Origin: a virus | Virus record (IMG/VR): IMGVR_UViG_3300028920_000182 | Span: 1 to 34,139 of that record | Length of the DNA stretch: 34,139 bases | Strand: one strand, 5' to 3' | In this document: positions 1 through 9,027 of the stretch, one piece after another | Position numbering within the stretch: the first letter of the stretch is position 1 | How the letters are laid out: each line of letters begins with the position of its first letter | Position numbers and translations under genes: made by a program | The notes under the pieces: generated by a model | The model's database searches: none | Told to the model about the DNA's origin: nothing | Seen by the model: only the letters and a program-made list of their open reading frames with translations

Positions 1-294
1 ATTGTTGTAAGGTAAATGAATAGCAAACATTGTGTCCTTTGTTGCTTTGCGTTTTTCTTTTGGTATTGATAGGAATGCAAAAGTGCCAGCACTTGCACAA
101 ATTCCATCAAATGTTATACTTACGTTTGTTTGTTTTGCTAAATAGTTGTAAATTCGCCACGCTTCATCAACGTAACCGCCATAAGTGGAAACTACAAACT
201 CAATTTCTTCCGATGCATTAGCTTTCACTATGCCCATAATTTCGGCAAGTGTTATTTCGAAGCCAATATCTCCATTAAGAATTATTTTTTGCAT
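1..294 (-). CDS. ClpP-like head maturation protease (N-terminal part)
   Basis: The 98 visible residues are the N-terminal part of a ClpP/crotonase-fold serine protease; the rest lies beyond the left edge. Visible marks are the glycine-rich oxyanion-hole strand STYGGYVDEAW (about residues 36-46), the candidate nucleophile Ser69 in GICASAGT and the candidate catalytic His93 in FAIHLP. In tailed phages such proteases trim scaffold or capsid precursors during head assembly, so this gene probably opens the head module. The ATG is preceded by a TATATTTG promoter box with a 14-base leader. Family assignment is confident; the head role is inferred from phage context. Confidence 0.85.
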   Translation of the reverse strand, partial: MQKIILNGDIGFEITLAEIMGIVKANASEEIEFVVSTYGGYVDEAWRIYNYLAKQTNVSITFDGICASAGTFAFLSIPKEKRKATKDTMFAIHLPYNN

Positions 295-308
295 AATAAA
301 TTTTTATG

Positions 309-316
309 CAAATATA
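309..316 (-). promoter_or_regulatory. Bacteroidota -7 box for the ClpP-like gene
   Basis: On the minus strand the bases read TATATTTG, a match to TAnnTTTG, 14 bases before the ATG at 294. No TTTG -33 element is seen at the usual distance, so this may be weak or activator-dependent. It lies in the only spacer (295-350) between the glycosyltransferase cassette and the protease gene. Confidence 0.5.
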
Positions 317-350
317 AAACGAGTTTAAAAATAAATTAGTTGCACGATAT

Positions 351-563
351 TTACACTATCGTTTTTACCTTAACTATTATATTTCTAATTCTGTAATAAT
401 GTTTTTCGTCTAACCCTATCTTGTCGCATATTTCCCAATGGTCTAATCCAACTACTTTTAAAGCATTATATTTTTCTATTACTTGAAAATAATATAATAA
501 TGTGCCTATTTTATGTTTGCTTAATCCAGCATTTGCTAATTTATCAATTATATCTTTGCTCAT
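351..563 (-). CDS. Small helix-rich protein, possibly HTH
   Basis: This 70-residue protein is not recognised. It is basic and helix-rich; the sequence around ALKVVGLDHWEICDKIGLDEKHYYRIRNII looks like a compact helix-turn-helix, but that is a visual impression only. It follows the 265-residue glycosyltransferase gene by 13 bases and probably shares its transcript, so it could regulate or simply accompany that cassette. The start has an A/T-rich leader and no Shine-Dalgarno sequence. Confidence 0.6.
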   Translation of the reverse strand: MSKDIIDKLANAGLSKHKIGTLLYYFQVIEKYNALKVVGLDHWEICDKIGLDEKHYYRIRNIIVKVKTIV

Positions 564-576
564 AATAAATATTTTT

Positions 577-1374
577 CTAAGTAAAATGTTTTATTACTTT
601 TTCTACTTTATGATTTTTAACTATTTTATGTATTTCAGTAAATTCTTTTTCTTCTAAATAATGGACTTTCATATAACTTCTTGGCAAGAAATCTTTTGAC
701 CTCAACACACCTAAATGTATGCCGTGATGTGGTCTGTAATATAATTCATTCCCGTCTGTTATTTCTTTTTCCAATCCATTAAATCCTAAACCTATTCTTA
801 TTAATTCGTAAAGTATATGTTCGTTTCTTATATTTTCTATTTTTGGCAATTCAATTAAATATAATAAATTGGTTTCAATAGCTCTGTTAATTACTTTGTC
901 CATTTTTTCAAAATATTCCTTACATTTGATAAAATGAAGTCCTGTCATCTGTTTTCCATTTGGTCTTATTCCATTCGAGAATGGAAGTCCAATGTTATCA
1001 CAATGCTTTAAATGGCTTTCAGCAATGATTTCTTTTTCTTTATACATTAAAAAATCAATATCGCCTATATATGCAAAATCAAATCCTGTAAAATGTTCTT
1101 TTGGAAGTAAAAATCTTGTGGTCTTTTTAAATTGACTTTCAATTATTGGCATTTCCTTTTTATAGTTTATCAAACTAAAATTTTCAACAATTTTAAAATT
1201 TCTATTTACTAAAATATTCAATGCTTCTTTTACTCGTTTTGGAACTTTTTTCTCTGTGAAAATCTTAACAAAAGCATTAGGTTGTGTTTCCAATACTGAA
1301 TAGATATAATATGGAATATCTTCATAATATATATCATCTCCAAAAACATAAGTTGTAAATAATATCTTATACAT
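577..1374 (-). CDS. GT-A-fold glycosyltransferase-like protein
   Basis: The 265-residue protein looks like a nucleotide-diphospho-sugar transferase of the GT-A fold. The N-terminus (MYKILFTTYVFGDD) resembles the first Rossmann strand, and FAYIGDIDFLM near residue 105 carries a DxD motif (DID) of the kind that binds the metal and sugar nucleotide. A late His/Tyr-rich stretch (YYRPHHGIHLGVLR, about residues 216-229) could be acceptor-site sequence. Its ATG overlaps the end of the 813-residue glycosyltransferase by 8 bases, so the two are translationally coupled and probably act on the same glycan. Substrate and sugar cannot be told from sequence. Confidence 0.7.
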   Translation of the reverse strand: MYKILFTTYVFGDDIYYEDIPYYIYSVLETQPNAFVKIFTEKKVPKRVKEALNILVNRNFKIVENFSLINYKKEMPIIESQFKKTTRFLLPKEHFTGFDFAYIGDIDFLMYKEKEIIAESHLKHCDNIGLPFSNGIRPNGKQMTGLHFIKCKEYFEKMDKVINRAIETNLLYLIELPKIENIRNEHILYELIRIGLGFNGLEKEITDGNELYYRPHHGIHLGVLRSKDFLPRSYMKVHYLEEKEFTEIHKIVKNHKVEKVIKHFT

Positions 1375-3808
1375 ATAGCCAAAAATTAGTTACTTTATTC
1401 ATATAATCAAAAACCTCATCTGCTATAATATTGCAGTCTTCATCTCTTTTTTTATATTCTAAATTTATTGCTTTCACAATATCTTCAATAGTTTTATATT
1501 TAATTGTGTTTGGTAGTGAGTTTGGATTGTGAATTACTCTACGCCCCATAAGTCCCATTTCTATTATCGTATTACTGAGCCCATCTTTTGGGGTTAATCT
1601 TAATCCAACAAAACACTTCTTATAGAACTCTTGTATTTCTTCTTGTGAATATTGACCATTTGTGGTTCTAATAATTTCAAATCTTGTTCTTTTTTGTATT
1701 TCAGTGAGTAGTTCTTCGCCATACTTAACACCTTTGCCATAAAAATAAATACATTCTGCGTCTTTTTTAGAATATACATTCTTAATTAATGGTGCTGGAC
1801 ATATAGGTATGTATTCGCTCTCTAACCCATACGTTAATAAACGTTCTTTTACATTTGAAGATATGGCTATAATACGATGCTTAATCAAGTCATCAGTATA
1901 TTGCTTATAGCAACGCCCAAAATAATCGACATCACTCCCAGCAAATAATATTACGGCTTTCCCCTTGTGATTCTTTACACGTTCGTAATCCTCAGCTCTG
2001 TAAAACCCAAAAAATAAAGTCGCTTTATTTTCTTTTTGATAACTCTTTAATTTAAATTTATCTTTCATCCTTTTTTGAAATCCTAAAAGAGTTACACTTG
2101 TCGCTATTTGGCTTACTCTTTGTATCTTATCGTCTATGTTATTCAATACAAAATCAAATCCTGTATATTTATCAGCCCATTCTTTATTTATTTGTCCAAT
2201 TTTGATTAATTCTTTTTTAGATAGTTTTAATAACTCTTGTAGTTTTTCTTTGGCATTGGCTTCATTTACTAAAATGACTGGTGCTTTTGGTAGTTTTTTA
2301 TTTCCAACTAAATTGCCACTTGCTAAAACAACTGCTCCTAATTTCATTGCTTCCAATCCACTCTTGCCAATACCTCCTGAATATCCTTCTATTTTCATTT
2401 GCTCTGCTCTTGACTTGTTTATTATCTGGTCAATAAATATCATTGCCTCTGCTTTTTTCTCAACACATTTATCCCACGCCAAACCGCTTAATACATCTAA
2501 TTTAATATTCAACTCTTTGCATAATTTTCTAATTATAGAAGTTCCTTTTTCATCTGTATCTACTTTCAGCCCTGCGGAGTGGCATACCTTAATTTCTTTT
2601 TTAGTTTCCATTTCATGCACTGGCAAATATTGATAATATAAATCATATTCTTTTATGAAGTCAGCTTTAAAATCTAAACAATCAGGCATAAATAAATACT
2701 TAACATCTTTGCACTTTTTAAGTTCGGTGTTAATTCTGTCATTATTTAAATATCTATCTTTAAAATACCAGTGGTCTGTAATTAAAAATGTTACTTTGTA
2801 ATCCGCTAATTTCTTTTTAATCTTGTCTAAAATCGGAAGCAAGTATTGAACACCCTTTGCTCCAAATAATAGTAGTTCTTTTGCATTTTTTAAATAGTCA
2901 AGTGTTTCTTCTTTATTATCTACGTAAGTAATAAAGTCATAAAACATTTTATCAAAATCCTCACGCCTACGATTATACATAATTGTCTTTGCATTCATAT
3001 AATTGGCAATAAATGAAACACCTGCATACGAGCTGTCTAAGCTCCAAATGACACGCCCATTATTGTATCCTTTTATTTTTTTATCAAAAATTTCTGGTTC
3101 TTCTTTTGTTTCTACAATTACTAATTTTTCTTCTGTTGGCAAAATTGATTTCACTGCATTAAAAGGTAATTTGTTTCCAATAACACTCTCAACACCCTCG
3201 TGTATTAATAGACTTGGAAATATGTTTTGCGTGTGTCCCCCAGCGTGCATATACCTTTCTGACATATAATAACCTACACCGCTTCCATTTTTGAAGTCAA
3301 AATCAGAAGGAATAGGTTTAACTTCCCACTCCATACGTTCAAAAAACGCTCTATTGCATACAAAGTTACAATCAATTTTATTCAAATGATGTAGTTTATA
3401 CCGCCCAAAGTCCATATTTGGAGCCGTTTTGTAATACATTAATCGGTGTGCCTCAACGCAAAATGTATTTAATACTTCAATTTTGTTGCTTGTGGCTAAT
3501 ATTATACTTGTTAAATTCCAATAATCAGCCGTTGGGATTGTATCATCATTAAGAAAATGCACCAAATCAAATGTTTTTTCTTTTAATATTTGCCAAATAT
3601 CGTTATATAAAGCCCACAATAACTGCTTGCCGTGTGGTTTTGAATAGTTATACCAACTGAATTTATAGTCTTGTAAATGTTCTTTGCATTTGCTGTAATC
3701 AGAACCGCACCCGTCTTGGAATATTAAAACCTCGCAATCCTTTGGAATAGTCTTTAATACTTTTAAAAGTAATTCGGGACGCTTATATGTCGGAATGCAT
3801 ACTATCAT
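1367..3808 (-). CDS. Multidomain glycosyltransferase (GT2 plus two GT-B-like parts)
   Basis: This 813-residue protein begins with a family 2-like GT-A domain (MIVCIPTYKRPELLLKVL at residues 1-18; NDD metal-site motif near residue 88). The central part (about 245-540) looks GT-B-like, with GGIGKSGLEAMKLGAVVLASG resembling the nucleotide-sugar site of GT4-type enzymes. The C-terminal third (about 590-813) has a second such motif, LTPKDGLSNTIIEMGLMGRRVI. Three transferase-like units in one chain suggest assembly of a short glycan. No signal peptide or membrane segment is obvious, so it should be cytoplasmic. A promoter within the end of the tape measure gene drives it. GT2 is confident; the two GT-B calls rest on motifs. 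Confidence 0.8.
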   Translation of the reverse strand: MIVCIPTYKRPELLLKVLKTIPKDCEVLIFQDGCGSDYSKCKEHLQDYKFSWYNYSKPHGKQLLWALYNDIWQILKEKTFDLVHFLNDDTIPTADYWNLTSIILATSNKIEVLNTFCVEAHRLMYYKTAPNMDFGRYKLHHLNKIDCNFVCNRAFFERMEWEVKPIPSDFDFKNGSGVGYYMSERYMHAGGHTQNIFPSLLIHEGVESVIGNKLPFNAVKSILPTEEKLVIVETKEEPEIFDKKIKGYNNGRVIWSLDSSYAGVSFIANYMNAKTIMYNRRREDFDKMFYDFITYVDNKEETLDYLKNAKELLLFGAKGVQYLLPILDKIKKKLADYKVTFLITDHWYFKDRYLNNDRINTELKKCKDVKYLFMPDCLDFKADFIKEYDLYYQYLPVHEMETKKEIKVCHSAGLKVDTDEKGTSIIRKLCKELNIKLDVLSGLAWDKCVEKKAEAMIFIDQIINKSRAEQMKIEGYSGGIGKSGLEAMKLGAVVLASGNLVGNKKLPKAPVILVNEANAKEKLQELLKLSKKELIKIGQINKEWADKYTGFDFVLNNIDDKIQRVSQIATSVTLLGFQKRMKDKFKLKSYQKENKATLFFGFYRAEDYERVKNHKGKAVILFAGSDVDYFGRCYKQYTDDLIKHRIIAISSNVKERLLTYGLESEYIPICPAPLIKNVYSKKDAECIYFYGKGVKYGEELLTEIQKRTRFEIIRTTNGQYSQEEIQEFYKKCFVGLRLTPKDGLSNTIIEMGLMGRRVIHNPNSLPNTIKYKTIEDIVKAINLEYKKRDEDCNIIADEVFDYMNKVTNFWLYV

Positions 3809-3812
3809 TTTG

Positions 3813-3843
3813 CAAATTTAATTAAATTTTATATAATACCAAT
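3813..3843 (-). promoter_or_regulatory. Promoter of the glycosyltransferase cassette
   Basis: The minus strand reads ATTG, 19 bases, TAAATTTG, close to the Bacteroidota consensus. It straddles the stop codon of the tape measure gene. Only four bases (CAAA) separate the -7 box from the ATG at 3808, so the mRNA could be leaderless. The cassette can therefore be expressed separately from the tail operon. Confidence 0.6.
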
Positions 3844-6612
3844 ACTTTTATTATAATTATTTTCAACTAATTTATTACTCATTTCTTCAACCATTACAAT
3901 TGGTGCTGGCATTTCTTTTATTGCATTTACCAGCATTCTATTAGTTTCAATTTGTGTTTCTGCCTTTATAGTTTCGTTTGCACTAACTACACTTCCAATA
4001 GTTCCACCTGTTGCCATAATAGGCACTCCTCCTCCTGCTTGATTTATTGCTGATAACTCTCGTGGAAACATTGCTACTGAACGTTTGTTTATTATTGCTT
4101 CTCCTCTTTCTGCCTCAATAAGTGTGCCACCCTGTGAGTGTGGCTTTCCTCCTACCATCATTCCTTTTTCTGCCTTTGAAACTTTTGTCAGTTTTGCTTT
4201 GGCAACTCCAAATGCGGCAGTTACTGCTGCTATTTTTATTGCACTTGTTACTATATTCATTGGAAATGGCTTTGACGATTCACTTGAAACGCTTTCAAAT
4301 AAAGCAGAAATTAATCCCATCATTATTCTTTTTTCAATACTATCTAATAACATTGCCAATGTATGCCTAAAAAATTTACCTATGCTTTTATCTGCCCCTG
4401 ACATCATTTGTGCAAATAAATCTCCCATTCCTTGTGCTAATGCTACTGCTTCGTTAATTTGTTCCTCTTTTAATCGTTTTTCTTCTTCTATTGTTGCTTT
4501 GGTGTCATCTGCTACTTTTTGATTTAACTTAATTTTATTATCTGCGACTAAATTATCATATTCCATTTGCTTCTCAGCAATATCAAGTCCATTGGCTTCC
4601 ATTATTGCCATTTCACCTAACATTTCAGCTTGCTTAATTTTTAATAATTGTGCTTGATATTCTTCCTCCGATGTAATCTTTTTGCCTAAATATTCAGTTT
4701 GGTTTGCATACGCTTGTTTTAATAATAACTCTTCTTCACTTATTCCATTTTTGAAAAATGTCATTCCTGCTTCATATTCTTTTTGTTTCAAGTCCTCAAC
4801 AGATTTTTCATATTCAATCTTTAACGATAACAACTCATTGTTTTTTTGTCTTTCAGCGTTGGTGTATTCTTTTGAAGCAACTTTTAGTGATTTTTTTTCA
4901 AATTCCCAAGTATCATTAATCTGTTTTACTTTTAAATTGTATTTTTCTTCATCGCTTTTGGATATTAATAAATTATATTCTGTAATTAATTGCAATTCTT
5001 CAAGAGCCAAATCTATACTCTTTTGTTTGGCTTCATTGTATTTGTCTCTTTTTTCTTTTTCTTCTGCTAAATATTGGTTTTGCACATTTAAACGTTGCTC
5101 CCCTAATGTTTTCATTTGCATATTAAATTCTCTTTCAGCAACTTCCTTTTCTCCAAGTATTTTCATACCTAAATCTCTTTGTTCATCTGATATCGTATTT
5201 TGCTTTTTAGCATAATACATCGCTTGCTGTGTTGCTTTATCTAATCTTTTTATATCTTCTTGTAGTAATGCTTCGTTAAAATGTTTGTTTCTGACAACTT
5301 GGTCTCCAACTATCATTTGAGTATATGATATATATTTTTCATCAGCTCTCATTTTTGCTTCCAATTTTTGTGCTTCGTGCAATTTTTGTTGATATTCAAC
5401 ACTACCAAACATCTTTTTAAATTCTTCTATTGTTAAATTATGATTTGCTTTCAATGATTGTTCTTCATTAGCAATACTCTCATCTATTAATTTTTGTCTT
5501 GTATTTAATTTCTGTATTTCTAATTTTTCTATTTCTTCTAATGCCTTTTTTCTTACTTCTTTACTATTTAATTTATTGTATAATAATTCTTTTTCTGATG
5601 CTATTTGCCTATCTATTACTTTAATTTGATATTCTTCTGCTCTTTGCTTGTCTTGTATTAAATCTAACATCTCTGCATATCTCTTGCCTTCTTCATACGC
5701 TGTTCGCATATTACTTAATAAATTACTCCAATCTCCATTTGCCACACTTCTGAAAAAAGCATTCGTTGCTTCTTTTCCACCATTCATAACTTCTTTTATT
5801 GTGTCCCCAAATGCTTGTGAATTTTCCTTCATTTTGTCAAAAGCACCCATTAATAACTTGCCAGCACCAACAACCAATCCTAATGTCCCTGCAAATTTCA
5901 TTAATTGACCGCCTACATTCTTTATTGCTCCTCCCGCCTGTCCCATTACTGTCGGATAGTTCCCTACATTCCTTTGATTGTTTCCTATTGAGGTGTCTAA
6001 ATCTTTTATTTCTGTATCTAAGCTATTGATGTTTTTTAACATCTCTTGCCCTATTGGACTTTTTCGCTCCTCGTCTGTCATTGATTTATATTCGTTTTTC
6101 AATTTAGATAATGCCAAACTCATTTCCTTCATTGATGTTGGTATTGCTTCTTGCTCTTTTAGTAAAAGTTTATTTTGTGCTGTTAGATTTGATACTTCTA
6201 ATTTGTTTTTATCTATCTTTTGAGTGTTTTCTGCTACCTGTTCGCTATATTTTTGAAAGGAAATCTCGCCAGCATCATACGACTTTTTTAATAACTTATT
6301 TTCTGCTGTTAGATTTGAATTTGCTAATTTTAACCTTACTATGCTTTCGGTATTTTGCTTTATTGTTTTATCGGCTTTTAGCATTGCCTTATCTCTTGCT
6401 TGGTCTGAATGAGTGTATTCCTTAACTCCTTTTGTAAGCAATTTAATTTCTTTTTCTGTTGCTTTAATTCCCTTATTCAACTCCTCAAACTTCTTTGAAC
6501 CTTTGGCTGTGCCTTCAAGTTCTTTATTCTGTTTTTCCAACAAGTCTTTTAATTCTTTAATCGTTTTTGCTGACTTGCCAGCATCTATTTCTATGGTTAT
6601 TATTTCTTTCAT
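3829..6612 (-). CDS. Tail tape measure protein
   Basis: At 927 residues this is the longest gene here. The first ~210 residues are heptad-like coiled coil. A glycine-rich hydrophobic stretch follows near residues 225-260 (GGQLMKFAGTLGLVVGAGKLL), then a long charged helical region. The C-terminus has the tape-measure signature GGKPHSQGGTLIEAERGEAIINKRS, with glycine-rich turns around it. In siphophages this protein sets tail length; at about 0.15 nm per residue the tail would be near 140 nm. It follows the 627-residue tail protein after a 53-base spacer and is followed by the glycosyltransferase cassette. No tail-assembly-chaperone frameshift gene was recognised upstream. Confidence 0.9.
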   Translation of the reverse strand: MKEIITIEIDAGKSAKTIKELKDLLEKQNKELEGTAKGSKKFEELNKGIKATEKEIKLLTKGVKEYTHSDQARDKAMLKADKTIKQNTESIVRLKLANSNLTAENKLLKKSYDAGEISFQKYSEQVAENTQKIDKNKLEVSNLTAQNKLLLKEQEAIPTSMKEMSLALSKLKNEYKSMTDEERKSPIGQEMLKNINSLDTEIKDLDTSIGNNQRNVGNYPTVMGQAGGAIKNVGGQLMKFAGTLGLVVGAGKLLMGAFDKMKENSQAFGDTIKEVMNGGKEATNAFFRSVANGDWSNLLSNMRTAYEEGKRYAEMLDLIQDKQRAEEYQIKVIDRQIASEKELLYNKLNSKEVRKKALEEIEKLEIQKLNTRQKLIDESIANEEQSLKANHNLTIEEFKKMFGSVEYQQKLHEAQKLEAKMRADEKYISYTQMIVGDQVVRNKHFNEALLQEDIKRLDKATQQAMYYAKKQNTISDEQRDLGMKILGEKEVAEREFNMQMKTLGEQRLNVQNQYLAEEKEKRDKYNEAKQKSIDLALEELQLITEYNLLISKSDEEKYNLKVKQINDTWEFEKKSLKVASKEYTNAERQKNNELLSLKIEYEKSVEDLKQKEYEAGMTFFKNGISEEELLLKQAYANQTEYLGKKITSEEEYQAQLLKIKQAEMLGEMAIMEANGLDIAEKQMEYDNLVADNKIKLNQKVADDTKATIEEEKRLKEEQINEAVALAQGMGDLFAQMMSGADKSIGKFFRHTLAMLLDSIEKRIMMGLISALFESVSSESSKPFPMNIVTSAIKIAAVTAAFGVAKAKLTKVSKAEKGMMVGGKPHSQGGTLIEAERGEAIINKRSVAMFPRELSAINQAGGGVPIMATGGTIGSVVSANETIKAETQIETNRMLVNAIKEMPAPIVMVEEMSNKLVENNYNKSIGII

Positions 6613-6665
6613 AATCGTATTGCTTCAATGGTTGATAATTCATTTTCACTTGTAAAGTTTATTTT

Positions 6666-8549
6666 CTAAATAAAAAAATAAGCATTCAGTTGTCTTATAT
6701 AAACAGGTGTTAATTGCTCACGAATTAAGTCGCTTGTATTTAGATGTGCTACAATAGTATATTTTCTGTATCTATCGAACATAGAAACAAAATCTGTATA
6801 ATATCTTTCAGCTAAAAACGTCCAATCTAAATTAAAATTTTGATAATCTGTAAACCAAACATAATTTATATCTGTAACATTTACATCTGCAAGTCCATCT
6901 GTTATTGTAATTTGGTCAATTGTCTTTCGTTCAAATAAAAGGAAACGTGGTTTTAATTTCTCCCATTTTGCAGACTTCTCACTAATCAATGGCACTCTAC
7001 ATATCTCAAAAGCATTGCCCCCCTCTGTAAAGTCCTCTTGTAGCGTTCCTGCTGTTATATCTTTTAATATTATCGTTTCCTGTGGCAATGGTTGTTTATC
7101 CACTTCTACATTATACCCGCCATAGTTTTCATCTATATCTTTGTCATTGGTGTATTGAAAAAGATTATTCCTGCCATACACTCCATATATATCAGTAATT
7201 TCATAACTTACAAATTTAGAACTCCAATCGTCTGCAAGATTTAAATTTTTATATATTTGATTGAAATAATTAAGTATAAATTTCTCATTAAGGAAATCAA
7301 AATCTAATATAAAACCTTTTTTCTGAATTAATGATTTAATAAATTCTAACGCTGTAATATTTGGCAATAATTGTGTGCTATCAAATTCGCCGTCAAATTG
7401 AACATAAGATTTATTTAAAACTACATCTCCTGTTGTATAATGAGCAAACCTACCTAATCTATCTAATAAAACAACCCCACAAGATATAACAACGTAAAAT
7501 GAAATTTTAATCATTATTTTATCAGTAGTATCTATTGCAACTCCTTCTGCTTTTAAATTAACATCATTAATTTCATAAAGCCCGTCCATATTTGTTGTTA
7601 ATCCTGTTTCATTTAGTATTTCCCATTTTGCTAATTCTGTTTCAGCACCTACTGCATCTACTTTATACAATCTAACTCTTATTGATGTTATTGTTAAATC
7701 ATTTTCTTCAAGTTTATTATTGTAATATGATTGACATCTATACCCAAATTTATAATTTACATCAATATCGTAATTGCCTAAATCATTTACTTTTATTTCG
7801 TCTGTCCCATTCAAGTATCCATCTCCTGTTACAGATGTAAATTCATCATAAGAACTATCTGCAATCTCAATTATCGGGTGGTCTGAAACATTCTTTTGAT
7901 TTGTTGATGCTGTATTTATTGCTTCTATTTTTTTTATATCAATATTATTATTACTAATCAACGGCATACACATACTATCAATCAACTCATCATCTGCGAA
8001 GTCCCCTGTTATTGTTATTCCTGTTTCATCTTCAATAAGTTCAATTATCTTGCGTGCTTTGATTGCTGGAACTAATCTTTTTGCATTTATTTTATTTGAA
8101 GTTATAAACTCATCTTCTTCCCATACATCTGTATTAGCAAACATAAAAAATACATCTTCTGTTTCACAACTCTTTACTATCTCGGTTAAATTCCATTCTA
8201 TATTTAAAGTTTCATCTATTAACTCATTAATTTTTAGTTCTTTTAAAACATTTTGAAGTAAAATTGCTCCAAAATATACTTTTAAATGAACTTCTTTGTC
8301 AGTGAATTTTAACAATCTAACATCACCATTGGTTACAAGTTTAATTCCATTATAAAAATAATTACAAGTAATAGCTGAGTTCCATATATCAGAGTCCTCG
8401 TGGTATTTTTCTGTTTTATCAATGATTATAGTGCCAGACATACCTGCTCTTTTGTCATTCAAATTGTTTAATTCATTTGATATAAAGGAAAGCGGTATCG
8501 TTATCTCGGCTTCTGTTAGTTCATTATTTAGATATAATTTACCTTTCAT
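6666..8549 (-). CDS. Tail-tip or baseplate-hub-like structural protein
   Basis: This 627-residue, beta-rich, acidic protein begins MKGKLYLNNELTEAEITIPLSF and has a long mid-section of alternating hydrophobic strands. It resembles large tail-associated proteins seen beside tape measure genes in Bacteroidota siphophages, but no catalytic motif is visible. It overlaps the preceding 157-residue gene by 11 bases. Being directly upstream of the tape measure gene, it is likely part of the tail tip or hub. A portal was considered and rejected because the protein is strand-rich and lacks the helical portal layout. Structural role is fairly secure, exact role is not. Confidence 0.65.
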   Translation of the reverse strand: MKGKLYLNNELTEAEITIPLSFISNELNNLNDKRAGMSGTIIIDKTEKYHEDSDIWNSAITCNYFYNGIKLVTNGDVRLLKFTDKEVHLKVYFGAILLQNVLKELKINELIDETLNIEWNLTEIVKSCETEDVFFMFANTDVWEEDEFITSNKINAKRLVPAIKARKIIELIEDETGITITGDFADDELIDSMCMPLISNNNIDIKKIEAINTASTNQKNVSDHPIIEIADSSYDEFTSVTGDGYLNGTDEIKVNDLGNYDIDVNYKFGYRCQSYYNNKLEENDLTITSIRVRLYKVDAVGAETELAKWEILNETGLTTNMDGLYEINDVNLKAEGVAIDTTDKIMIKISFYVVISCGVVLLDRLGRFAHYTTGDVVLNKSYVQFDGEFDSTQLLPNITALEFIKSLIQKKGFILDFDFLNEKFILNYFNQIYKNLNLADDWSSKFVSYEITDIYGVYGRNNLFQYTNDKDIDENYGGYNVEVDKQPLPQETIILKDITAGTLQEDFTEGGNAFEICRVPLISEKSAKWEKLKPRFLLFERKTIDQITITDGLADVNVTDINYVWFTDYQNFNLDWTFLAERYYTDFVSMFDRYRKYTIVAHLNTSDLIREQLTPVYIRQLNAYFFI

Positions 8550-9012
8550 TGCTTGGGTATTTTATTTTAATAGTTAATTTTCCATAATCGGCTGTGTTTT
8601 TTAAATTCCAATTTGACAACTCAATATCTACTTTTACAAATGAAGTCAAGTCATCATTGTCATCTAATATTTCAACACATTCACTTCTTAACATTTGTCT
8701 AAAGCCCTCTGCGTTTATTTTCTCAAAGGTGGTATTTGCTATTAATACTTTGTTATATCTTTTTTCAGTTACTACCAACTTGTCGCCATACCTTATATTT
8801 TCAAGTGGTTTTTCATAAGAATTAATGGTCTGCACTTCTGGGCTTTCATTTACTTCTTTGTCAAATAGCCACTGGTCAACACCACCCAAATCATTTTTCC
8901 AACGAAGAAAAATAGGGTCTGCGTATTGACAACACTCAATCTTAATGTCAAGTTCTTCTGTTCTAACGCCTAAAATATAGGCTTCTGGTAAAAGGTCTGT
9001 TATATCACTCAT
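8539..9012 (-). CDS. Tail structural protein with FLRWKNDLGG motif
   Basis: The 157-residue protein has near its N-terminus CCQYADPIFLRWKNDLGGVDQWLF. Such an 'L-x-W/Y-x-N-x-LGG-x-D' stretch is a feature I associate with larger tail proteins of Bacteroidota phages, where it lies C-terminal to a strand-rich region. The rest is beta-rich (IKIKYPS at the end). It lies 15 bases after the 372-residue protein and overlaps the 627-residue gene, consistent with one tail-tip assembly unit. It may represent a split-off domain of its upstream neighbour. Confidence 0.6.
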   Translation of the reverse strand: MSDITDLLPEAYILGVRTEELDIKIECCQYADPIFLRWKNDLGGVDQWLFDKEVNESPEVQTINSYEKPLENIRYGDKLVVTEKRYNKVLIANTTFEKINAEGFRQMLRSECVEILDDNDDLTSFVKVDIELSNWNLKNTADYGKLTIKIKYPSNER

Positions 9013-9027
9013 ATAATTTATTTTTTA

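Noticed and set aside
30-221. Plus-strand open frame at the left edge
   Set aside because: It lies opposite the ClpP-like coding frame, which has family motifs and a promoter; the plus frame shows no protein-like pattern.
345-361. CGATA/TATCG hairpin as a terminator after the 70-residue gene
   Set aside because: Only five base pairs and no adjacent U-run.
4085-6655. Several long plus-strand frames opposite the tape measure gene
   Set aside because: They mirror the low-stop complement of a Lys/Glu-rich coiled coil and are rich in Ser/Phe/Leu; no starts with proper leaders.
6666-8549. Portal protein for the 627-residue gene
   Set aside because: The protein is strand-rich and tail-like, placed right before the tape measure gene, and lacks the helical portal layout.
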